Shown here piece by piece: positions 9,114 to 15,658 of a DNA stretch of 64,000 bases. Each line of letters opens with the position of its first letter. Position 1 is the first letter of the stretch. The translations under genes were made by a program, and so were the position numbers. The stretch lies in contig NZ_CANNGT010000002.1 of NCBI RefSeq assembly GCF_947504225.1, positions 310,001 through 374,000 of the forward strand. The letters are read 5' to 3'. The notes under the pieces were generated by a model, which saw only the letters and a program-made list of their open reading frames with translations, was not told where the DNA came from and did not search any database. This DNA comes from Brumimicrobium ulvae. GTDB taxonomy: Bacteria; Bacteroidota; Bacteroidia; Flavobacteriales_D; Crocinitomicaceae.

Positions 9114-9626
9114 CTAATTATTATAGTTTGCATATTCAGGAAGTTGATCCATTAGTTTTTTTCGTGCGATAAAGATTCTACTTTTAACGGTACCTAGCGG
9201 AATGTCTAGCTTTTCAGCGATTTCTTTGTACTTGTATCCCAGGTAATGCATTTCGAATGGCTCCTTGTACTCTGGAGTCAAAGTCTCTAATTGTGCATTT
9301 ATTTCCTCATCTGCAATGTAGTTGTATGGAGAATCTCTGTTTTCTGTTGAATTGTTCAATAAGAACATGTCCGTTGAGTTATCAAAAATTGTATTTGACC
9401 TTACTTTTCTTCTGTAATTATTGATAAAAGTGTTCTTCATGATGGTAAAAATCCACGCTTTGAAATTCGTTTTAGGTTTGTAATAATCCTTGTAACGAAT
9501 CGCTTTAAGCATCGTATCTTGTGTTAAATCCTTGGCATCCTCAAGGTTTTTAGTATAGTTCATCGCAAAAGCCAATAAATATGACTCCATCGAAGTAAGC
9601 GTATTATTAAATTCTACTGTTGACAT
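9114..9626 (-). CDS. ECF-type RNA polymerase sigma factor
   Basis: 170 residues with sigma-70 region 2 (LEDAKDLTQDTMLKAIRYK, then FKAWIFTIMKNTFINNYRR, about 25-75) and region 4 (LTPEYKEPFEMHYLGYKYKE with the helix-turn-helix LDIPLGTVKSRIFIARKKL, about 115-165). Regions 1 and 3 are absent, so it is an extracytoplasmic-function type. It lies directly after a CarH-like regulator and before idi and phrB, which resembles light- or stress-controlled loci of other Bacteroidota. No anti-sigma factor gene adjoins. A full TTG-N20-TAGCTTTG promoter precedes it. Confidence 0.9.
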   Translation of the reverse strand: MSTVEFNNTLTSMESYLLAFAMNYTKNLEDAKDLTQDTMLKAIRYKDYYKPKTNFKAWIFTIMKNTFINNYRRKVRSNTIFDNSTDMFLLNNSTENRDSPYNYIADEEINAQLETLTPEYKEPFEMHYLGYKYKEIAEKLDIPLGTVKSRIFIARKKLMDQLPEYANYNN

Positions 9627-9675
9627 TTTCTTGTTTTGTTTAGAGTTGTGCTTATAATGTTAAACAGAACTGTGC

Positions 9676-9706
9676 CAAAGCTACGCGTTTTTAATGAATC
9701 TGCCAA
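9676..9706 (-). promoter_or_regulatory. Consensus promoter of the sigma factor gene
   Basis: On the minus strand TTG (9706-9704), 20 bases, then TAGCTTTG (9683-9676) matches the Bacteroidota housekeeping promoter. It is 50 bases upstream of the ATG. The sigma gene, and probably the genes after it, can therefore be transcribed apart from the MerR gene. Confidence 0.65.
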
Positions 9707-9824
9707 AAAAGATCCTAACCTCAAGGTGGTCAAGGGTTAAGGTGTAGTATTTTTTTTAAGTTGACACTCCGTGTTTTAAACCAACCCCGCTAAGTGTGTA
9801 CTTTTATACTCTTTTTTGTGTATC

Positions 9825-10679
9825 TTATACCTCAATCCAGTCTTGAACAGGGAAGACCATGTCAGTTTTTGGTAGTCCGTAAGTATCAGCCATAGCTCCT
9901 CCGATGAAAATAGGCAGTTGGACTTCCTCCAGGAGATGCATGATATAATTATTGTAATCTTCTTCAGGCGTATTTGCAATCATAGAAAGAATTATGCTCT
10001 TTGGGTTAATCGTGGGCAAAGTTTTCTTTAAATCTGAAATGGGTAGGTTTGTTCCGAGGTATAAAGTTCGGTAATTTCTTTTCTTGAGGATATAATTATA
10101 AAACAACAAACTGATTTCGTGAAATTCGTCTTCAGGTGTAAACAAAACGGCATCTACACGTCGTTTAGCCACAATAGGTAACTTATCTGTTTCAACAATT
10201 AATTTTTGACGAATTACGTTAGATACAAAATGTTCTTGAACAGGAGTGATTGTTCCGACCATCCATAGCACACCAATTCGATCAAGAAATGTCACCAAAT
10301 AATTTCTGTAAACAGTTTCTAATCCTTCCTTTTGAATGGCGTTGGTTAATACCCTTTCGAATGTATCACAATCCAATTCAACCATGGACTGAATCAATAG
10401 ACTTACAACAGCACTGAAGGATTGTTCTCCTTGGAATAAACCTTCAACTTTTTTCTTGATTTCACGTTCAGAGCATTCTGCAATTTTGGAAATTTTCCAT
10501 CCATTATCATAAAGAATTGAGATGTTTAAAAGCTTTACAAGATCAGCATCTGAATAGGTCCTGATTTTGGTTTTGGTACGATCTGGAGATAAAAGAGCAT
10601 AACGCTTTTCCCACACACGAATGGTATGCGCTTTAATCCCTGTTAAGGTCTCTAAATCTTTTATTTTGTACTCCGCCAT
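9825..10679 (-). CDS. MerR family regulator with B12-binding domain (CarH/LitR-like)
   Basis: 284 residues. An N-terminal MerR winged helix (about 4-73, with GIKAHTIRVWEKRY) precedes a four-helix B12-binding domain (about 85-165) and a cobalamin Rossmann-like domain (170-284). The light-sensor signature Wx9EH is present (W139, E149, H150). The lower-ligand motif is ExHxxS (E185, H187, S190) rather than (D/E)xHxxG. In CarH these parts bind adenosylcobalamin, and light breaks up the DNA-bound tetramer. The neighbours (photolyase, sigma factor, idi) favour a photoreceptor-repressor role here. That role is inferred. Confidence 0.88.
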   Translation of the reverse strand: MAEYKIKDLETLTGIKAHTIRVWEKRYALLSPDRTKTKIRTYSDADLVKLLNISILYDNGWKISKIAECSEREIKKKVEGLFQGEQSFSAVVSLLIQSMVELDCDTFERVLTNAIQKEGLETVYRNYLVTFLDRIGVLWMVGTITPVQEHFVSNVIRQKLIVETDKLPIVAKRRVDAVLFTPEDEFHEISLLFYNYILKKRNYRTLYLGTNLPISDLKKTLPTINPKSIILSMIANTPEEDYNNYIMHLLEEVQLPIFIGGAMADTYGLPKTDMVFPVQDWIEV

Positions 10680-10719
10680 GCCTATTCAACAGTTGATTGG
10701 TGTTTTAGTTCAAGCTTTA

Positions 10720-10727
10720 CAAAGATA
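10720..10727 (-). promoter_or_regulatory. Probable -7 box of the MerR/CarH-like gene
   Basis: TATCTTTG on the minus strand, 40 bases upstream of the ATG at 10679, fits TAnnTTTG. No clear -33 TTG is visible at the right spacing. Confidence 0.45.
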
Positions 10728-10789
10728 AGTTAAACAATTTTAAAGTTAATTTTAATTTCATTTGCGTAGAATAAAACTTTTCAAGTTAT

Positions 10790-10807
10790 ACGTAACCTTT
10801 GTTACGT
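10790..10807. promoter_or_regulatory. Perfect inverted repeat between divergent genes (operator candidate)
   Basis: ACGTAAC-CTTT-GTTACGT: perfect 7-base arms around a 4-base spacer, in the gap between the divergent MerR/CarH-like gene (start 10679) and the AhpD-like gene (start 10882). A dyad in such a place suits a dimeric regulator. Whether the neighbouring MerR protein binds it is unknown. Confidence 0.4.
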
Positions 10808-10881
10808 GATAAGATATGCTTACGCCGTATTTTGCTCTTTGGATTCAATTTGTTTTAATAAAACAGCTCAAGGAAAATAAG

Positions 10882-11517
10882 ATGAAAAAAGAAATTACAC
10901 TACCTGAAACCATAAGTGCAAGAACTGAATTTAAACGTAAGTTTACGTTCGGGCAAATGTACCTTTCTTTCGTATACGCAATTGGGGCCTTTTCAATTTT
11001 GGGTAAAAACAAGAAGAGTGAATTGATTCATCCTGACTTTGTAGAACGTTTACAATTGGCAGTGACAGAGGTTAATGGTTGCGCTGCATGTTCTTATCAA
11101 CACACGAAAATGGCTTTGAATATGGGAATGAGTAGTGAAGAAATCAATAGTTTTTTAAGTGGTGGCGAAGATTTTATTGATCCAAAGGAAGCAAAAGCAA
11201 TCGTGTTTGCGCAACATTTCGCAGATGAAACTGGACGTCCTAATAAAAAGGCCTATGACTCTGTTGTTGATGAATATGGTGAAGAAAAAGCGGAGGTCGT
11301 CTTAGCAGCTTGTCAGGTAATGCTTGCAGGAAATATGTATGGAATTCCTTTCAGTGCTTTTCAGTCGCGTTTGAAGGGTAAAAAATACAAAGACAGCTCA
11401 CTATTCTATGAGTTGGGAATGATGATTTTTGGAATACTGGCTTTGCCTGTTGCTGTTCTTCATGGTTTAATACGAAAGATTTTTGGCGTAGCTAACAAGC
11501 GGTTTTTTAAAGGGTAG
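10882..11517 (+). CDS. Carboxymuconolactone decarboxylase / AhpD-like protein
   Basis: 211 residues from ATG at 10882, preceded by AAGGA; the frame is open 22 codons further upstream, but those codons look non-coding. The core is the CMD/AhpD motif ExxxCxxCxxxH, seen as EVNGCAACSYQH, the redox CxxC in peroxidase-partner members. The C-terminus adds a hydrophobic helix (LGMMIFGILALPVAVLHGLI), so membrane association is likely and unlike classic AhpD. It is divergent from the CarH-like gene and shares the operator-like dyad upstream. A role in peroxide or alkyl-hydroperoxide defence is inferred from the motif only. Confidence 0.78.
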   Translation: MKKEITLPETISARTEFKRKFTFGQMYLSFVYAIGAFSILGKNKKSELIHPDFVERLQLAVTEVNGCAACSYQHTKMALNMGMSSEEINSFLSGGEDFIDPKEAKAIVFAQHFADETGRPNKKAYDSVVDEYGEEKAEVVLAACQVMLAGNMYGIPFSAFQSRLKGKKYKDSSLFYELGMMIFGILALPVAVLHGLIRKIFGVANKRFFKG

Positions 11518-11598
11518 TTTTTCGACTAACGGAAATTGCACGGCGTTTTTAAAGTGCTTTGAATTTTAGAGCAACAACAATTCCCATTAAAAAAATTG

Positions 11599-11606
11599 TA
11601 TCTTTG
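11599..11606 (+). promoter_or_regulatory. -7 box of the DEAD-box helicase gene
   Basis: TATCTTTG, 17 bases upstream of the ATG at 11624, is an exact TAnnTTTG match. No clear TTG lies at the -33 distance. Confidence 0.5.
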
Positions 11607-11623
11607 TAGCTGATATACATTAT

Positions 11624-12880
11624 ATGACATTTAAACAACTCGGTTTAGCCGAACCAATATTAAAAGCCCTCGAAGAAGAAGGCTACGAAAACCCAACCCC
11701 AATTCAAGAACAATCGATACCTATTCTTTTAAAAGGAAAAGACCTATTAGGAGTTGCTCAAACTGGAACAGGAAAAACAGCAGCATTTGGAATTCCAATT
11801 CTGCATCATTTATACCATTCGAATAAAGACCAAAAAGGGAAGCGTAAAATTCGCGCCCTGATTGTTACACCAACAAGAGAGTTAGCCATACAAATTGACG
11901 AAAGCTTAAAAAACTATGGAAGGCACACAGGGTTAAGAACTACTGTGATTTATGGTGGAGTAAAGCAAACCAAACAAGTTGCCCGATTAAAACAAGGCGT
12001 TGATATTTTGGTGGCTACACCCGGTAGATTACTTGATTTAGAGAGTCAAGGCGTGCTAACTTTTCGCGATTTAAATTTTGTAGTTTTAGATGAAGCAGAT
12101 CAAATGTTGGACATGGGCTTTATTCATGACATCAAGAAAATTATTGCAAAGCTTCCACCAAAAAGGCAATCACTCTTCTTTTCTGCAACCATGCCGAAAA
12201 CAATTGTAGAATTGTCTAAAAAAATATTGGGTGAATTTGAACAAGTGAGCATAAAACCTCAACAAGCGACTGCAGAAAAAGTGGAGCAAGGAATTTACTT
12301 CGTAAGTAAAGGGAACAAAGTGCATTTATTGAGAGAGCTCATCAAAGAACGCCCAGGAGAATCTATATTGGTTTTTTCAAGAACAAAGCACGGAGCCAAT
12401 AAGATCGTTAAGAAATTAGCACAGGCAGATATTAAAGCGGCTGCTATTCATGGAAATAAATCTCAACCACAACGTGAAGCGGCACTGGGAGGATTTAAAG
12501 AGGGTAACATACAGGTGTTGATCGCTACTGATATAGCAGCGCGTGGAATTGATGTCGATGATTTAGCTTTGGTGATTAATTATGACTTACCTAATGTTGC
12601 TGAAACCTATGTTCACCGTATTGGAAGAACTGGTCGGGCAAAAGCAAGTGGAATTGCTTTGTCATTCTGTAATAACGAAGAACGTGCTTATTTGAAAGAC
12701 ATCGAGAAATTGATCCAACAAAAAGTACCCGTTATGCCTCCTCATCCTGAAGTAGAGGAAGAAGCTTATGACCCTGTGGCTGCGAAGAAAAAACCGCAAC
12801 AAAGAGGCCGTGGAGGTGGAGGAAGAAAACCGCAAGGAAAGTCGCAGAAAAAAAGAAGTGATAACAACAGAAGAAGATAA
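11624..12880 (+). CDS. DEAD-box ATP-dependent RNA helicase (RhlE-like)
   Basis: Unwinds RNA duplexes in ribosome assembly or mRNA turnover. All superfamily 2 motifs are present in 418 residues: the Q motif (PTPIQEQSIP), AQTGTGKT, PTRELA, TPGR, the DEAD box in VLDEADQM, SAT in FSATMP, ARGIDV and HRIGRTGRA. The C-terminal tail is basic and glycine-rich (RGRGGGGRKPQGKSQKKR), an RNA-binding extension common in RhlE-type proteins of Bacteroidota. A TATCTTTG box precedes it. The exact subfamily is not certain. Confidence 0.93.
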   Translation: MTFKQLGLAEPILKALEEEGYENPTPIQEQSIPILLKGKDLLGVAQTGTGKTAAFGIPILHHLYHSNKDQKGKRKIRALIVTPTRELAIQIDESLKNYGRHTGLRTTVIYGGVKQTKQVARLKQGVDILVATPGRLLDLESQGVLTFRDLNFVVLDEADQMLDMGFIHDIKKIIAKLPPKRQSLFFSATMPKTIVELSKKILGEFEQVSIKPQQATAEKVEQGIYFVSKGNKVHLLRELIKERPGESILVFSRTKHGANKIVKKLAQADIKAAAIHGNKSQPQREAALGGFKEGNIQVLIATDIAARGIDVDDLALVINYDLPNVAETYVHRIGRTGRAKASGIALSFCNNEERAYLKDIEKLIQQKVPVMPPHPEVEEEAYDPVAAKKKPQQRGRGGGGRKPQGKSQKKRSDNNRRR

Positions 12881-13504
12881 TGGTTTTTTAAAATGCTAAC
12901 CACGCGTCTCCGAAATTGATTATGCGTGACGTTGGATGTCTTAGGGCCAATTTTTCTAAAAACACTCTGTAGGTTTTTTCTGCTTTATCGTTCATTTTCT
13001 TTAATGGCTTTGACAATAGCATTGCTGGTAAACCTTTTAAATTTACCTAATAATATCTCTGGTCTTTCTTCGCCAATACTGCGGAATACAAGATGAACAT
13101 AATTTGTCATGATACACCAAGAATAGATTTCCATTTCTTTGTGTTCTTGACAGTATTTGAGATTTTCAATAAGGATGTTCTTGTATTCATTTCTCGTAAA
13201 GACATCGAGTCATTCGACAGCTGCAAAAGTGACAAAATAGGGTGCATCAGGTTTGTGAAACTTATAATTTTTTGACCTATTGATTTAGGTTATAATTTAA
13301 GTTTTTAGCTTTTTAAACTAACCACGTGCCACTCGTAAGGAACATCGAGGGTCTCAGTTACCTTTCGTGCAGTAGCATGGGGGGCTTACCACGCAGACAC
13401 ATGGTAGAAGGGATTCACCTCTCTCTCAACTTACCATTTCAAAAACTGTTGATTCCATGAAAACAATTCCCTTTTGTTTTTGTTAATTCTAAAATCAAAA
13501 ACAG
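12881..13504. other. Intergenic region around the RAYT remnant
   Basis: Apart from the pseudogene, this stretch carries CTAACCACG twice in direct orientation (12896-12904 and 13318-13326), just outside the remnant. A segment at 13321-13440 has short TACCA/TGGTA inversions. These may be the ends or target copies of the old element. I see no intact gene. Confidence 0.45.
12985..13278 (-). pseudogene. Degraded REP-associated tyrosine (Y1/HUH) transposase, RAYT family
   Basis: The minus strand encodes a recognisable N-terminal part of a RAYT/IS200-like transposase: KFHKPDAPYFVTFAAVE, then a stop, then LDVFTRNEYKNILIE, LKYCQEHKEMEIYSW and GKFKRFTSNAIVKAI. Three lesions are visible. The start codon position reads AGG (13278). 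A TGA replaces the Trp codon usual after the VE/VD pair. The HUH pair of the catalytic motif reads YVH in IMTNYVHLV. The frame ends after about 97 codons, without the C-terminal half. It is therefore a dead remnant. Confidence 0.8.
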
Positions 13505-13969
13505 ATGAGTAAATCAATTCAAATAGGTGACAAGTGTCCAAGTTTTTCTTTAAAAGACCAACATGGAGAGGTGTTTAATAGCGACGAAATTATCGGAGAT
13601 AAAAACATGGTGGTTTACTTTTACCCGAAAGATGAAACAGCTGGTTGTACCAAACAAGCTTGTTCTTTTAGGGATGCATATACGGACTTCACAGCGGCAG
13701 GCGCTTTGGTGGTTGGAATTTCTAGCGATGATGAAGAAAGTCATAAGGCTTTTGCAGAAAACCATAACTTGCCTTTTATTCTCTTGGCAGATACCGATAA
13801 AAAAGTGCGCAAAGCATTCGGTGTTCCAACTAATTTGTTGGGATTAATTCCAGGACGAGTGACTTATGTTATCGATAAAAATGGAATCGTTCGTGGGGTT
13901 TTTAACTCACAAATGAAGTTTGAACAACACGTACCAGAAGCTTTGCTTATTTTAGATGAACTAAAATAA
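13505..13969 (+). CDS. bcp: Thiol peroxidase Bcp/PrxQ (peroxiredoxin)
   Basis: Reduces hydrogen and alkyl hydroperoxides using thioredoxin. The 154 residues have the AhpC/TSA fold, with FYPKDETAGCTKQACSFRD holding the peroxidatic Cys (in TAGC) and, five residues on, the resolving Cys typical of PrxQ. GISSDDEESHKAFAE and PGRVTYVIDKNG match the family. A 19-base perfect inverted repeat covers its last codons. No operon partner adjoins; lplA is 321 bases downstream beyond a repeat element. Confidence 0.93.
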   Translation: MSKSIQIGDKCPSFSLKDQHGEVFNSDEIIGDKNMVVYFYPKDETAGCTKQACSFRDAYTDFTAAGALVVGISSDDEESHKAFAENHNLPFILLADTDKKVRKAFGVPTNLLGLIPGRVTYVIDKNGIVRGVFNSQMKFEQHVPEALLILDELK

Positions 13970-13979
13970 GCAAAGCTTC
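13937..13979 (+). terminator. Perfect 19-bp inverted repeat over the bcp stop codon
   Basis: Arms 13937-13955 and 13961-13979 are exact inverse complements around a 5-base loop and include the last bcp codons and the stop. No T-run follows, so it may stabilise the mRNA 3' end or act as an attenuated, possibly bidirectional, terminator. Confidence 0.45.
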
Positions 13980-14015
13980 AGTATTGAGCAAGAGCAAGTC
14001 AGTATTGAGCAAGAG
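13979..14015 (+). repeat. Short direct repeat after bcp
   Basis: The 16-mer CAGTATTGAGCAAGAG occurs at 13979-13994 and again at 14000-14015, separated by 5 bases. It is probably a local duplication. Confidence 0.7.
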
Positions 14016-14036
14016 TTTTGAGTGTGTAAGACTTCA

Positions 14037-14159
14037 AGATTCCTCCATCAGCAAAATCAAAGGTTTTGACTGCTGTTCGGCTTGTTTTTACCCACACTAA
14101 CATTCAATAAACTTGTCATTCCTAAGGAATCCCAAGAACTCGGGATGATCGAGGAATCT
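14037..14159. repeat. MITE-like element, internally deleted copy
   Basis: Begins AGATTCCTC and ends GAGGAATCT (terminal inverted repeats). It matches the 15423-15601 element but lacks about 56 bases: it jumps from GCTGTTCGG straight to CTTGTTTTTACCC, as expected for recombination between two TTCGG copies present in the longer form. It fills most of the 321-base gap between bcp and lplA; no gene is visible there. Confidence 0.7.
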
Positions 14160-14290
14160 CTTTTGTCTTCATGACCAACAGTTGTATTTAATAAAAACGA
14201 TTCCCATTCTAACTCACCTTCTAAATACACAAAATTCTGTGCGTAAGCTCTCTAAAATTCTTACCTTTATCATTACTCAAAATTGTAAAT

Positions 14291-15286
14291 ATGATCTTCG
14301 TAGAAAATGAAAATGTTACCAATCCAAGGTTAAATTTAGCCTTAGAAGAATATATCGTGCGTCATTTTAGTGCAGAAAATGATTATCTGCTGTTTTATAT
14401 CAATGAACCTTCAATTATTATTGGGAAAAACCAAATCACCATAGAAGAGGTAAATCAAGATTACATTGATCGAAACGATATTCATGTGGTAAGGCGTGTT
14501 AGCGGTGGTGGAGCAGTATATCATGACTTTGGAAACCTAAATTTCAGCTTTATTACGAATCACGACATCAATAAACTGCATAATTTCAAAAAGTTTACCG
14601 AGCCGGTGATCAAAGTATTGAACGATTTAGGTGCTTCTGCAGAATTAAAAGGTCGAAATGATATTTTAGTAGGAGAGAAAAAAATCTCGGGTACTGCACA
14701 GTTTTCTACAGGAAAACGAATGATTAGCCATGGAACTTTGTTGTACAATACCGACCTTAATGAAGTGGTGAATGCACTCAACGTTAAACCGAGTAAGATT
14801 GAATCTAAAGGACATAAGTCTGTGCGAAGCCGAGTGGCTAACATTAGTGAATTTCTCGAAGACAAGTTGACAATCGAAGCGTTTAAAAGCTTGTTGCTGA
14901 AAGGTCTTTACGCAGAAAACGAAGCTTTTGAAACTTATCGTTTAACGGAAGAAGAATGGGCCGCAGTCCACCAATTGAAAGAAGAGAAATATGACACTTG
15001 GGATTGGAATTACGGACGCGCACCTAAATTCAATATGCAGTACAATAAACGATTTCCTGTAGGAGAAATTGATGTTAGAATATTTGTTGAAAAAGGCCGA
15101 ATACAAGAAATTAAAATCTCCGGAGACTTCTTTGGAAAAGATCCTGTTGCACAAATAGAAGAAGTTTTGGTGGATGTTCCTTACGATAAAACCTCCATCG
15201 AAAAAGCATTGGAAAATGTTGACGTTACCCAGTATTTCGGTGCTTTAGAAAAAGTAGATTTTGTAAATTTATTGGTGAATGCATGA
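14291..15286 (+). CDS. lplA: Lipoate-protein ligase A
   Basis: Activates lipoate with ATP and attaches it to lysines of E2 and GcvH lipoyl domains. The 331 residues show the LplA catalytic domain: the lipoate-binding RRVSGGGAVYHDFGNLNFSF, the GRNDILVGEKKISGTAQ block with the catalytic Lys, the HGTLLYNTDL segment, and a C-terminal accessory domain with EEKYDTWDWNYGRAP. The length fits the two-domain form. It is flanked on both sides by copies of the same MITE-like repeat and appears to be a single-gene unit. Confidence 0.93.
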   Translation: MIFVENENVTNPRLNLALEEYIVRHFSAENDYLLFYINEPSIIIGKNQITIEEVNQDYIDRNDIHVVRRVSGGGAVYHDFGNLNFSFITNHDINKLHNFKKFTEPVIKVLNDLGASAELKGRNDILVGEKKISGTAQFSTGKRMISHGTLLYNTDLNEVVNALNVKPSKIESKGHKSVRSRVANISEFLEDKLTIEAFKSLLLKGLYAENEAFETYRLTEEEWAAVHQLKEEKYDTWDWNYGRAPKFNMQYNKRFPVGEIDVRIFVEKGRIQEIKISGDFFGKDPVAQIEEVLVDVPYDKTSIEKALENVDVTQYFGALEKVDFVNLLVNA

Positions 15287-15295
15287 TTGTTGGCA

Positions 15296-15336
15296 ATTAA
15301 AGAGGGAATTGCTTCGAATCAAGTTGCTCTTTTTAA
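15296..15336 (+). terminator. Probable terminator of lplA
   Basis: An imperfect hairpin starts ten bases after the lplA stop: ATTAAAGAG pairs with CTC(TT)TTTAAT across an AT-rich loop, and the right arm carries a run of five T. Several mismatches lower confidence. Confidence 0.45.
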
Positions 15337-15422
15337 TGAAAACAATTTCGATTCAAAAATCTATTTCCCTACACAAAAAAATAGAGTCAGAAAAAACCAG
15401 TAGCAATTTGAGCACAAAAAAG

Positions 15423-15601
15423 AGATTCCTCCATCAGCAAAAATCAAAGGTTTTGGCTGCTGTTCGGAATGACAAACAGATGAAGGAATTTTGGGTAAAA
15501 ACAAGCCGAAGCTCTGCTTCGGCTTGTTTTTACCCACACTCACACCCAATAAACTTGTCATTCCGAAGGAATCCCGAGAACTCGGGATGACTGAGGAATC
15601 T
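15423..15601. repeat. MITE-like element, full copy with a 19-bp perfect hairpin
   Basis: Terminal inverted repeats AGATTCCTC / GAGGAATCT, subterminal inverted repeats TCGGAATGACA / TGTCATTCCGA, and a central perfect hairpin (arms 15493-15511 and 15517-15535, loop CTCTG). The right arm ends in GTTTTTACCC, so the hairpin may terminate transcription. No open frame of substance lies inside. It is the second copy of the element seen at 14037, with lplA between them. Confidence 0.75.
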
Positions 15602-15658
15602 CTTTTGTCCTACACAAAAAGTGAGTTTCTATGTCTTCTCCGCCAGCTGGGGAGAATT

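Noticed and set aside
13093-13275. Plus-strand 60-codon frame
   Set aside because: It is the antisense of the RAYT pseudogene, whose strand shows clear family similarity.
15279-15590. Plus-strand 103-codon frame after lplA
   Set aside because: It crosses the lplA terminator and the MITE-like element; the composition is not protein-like.
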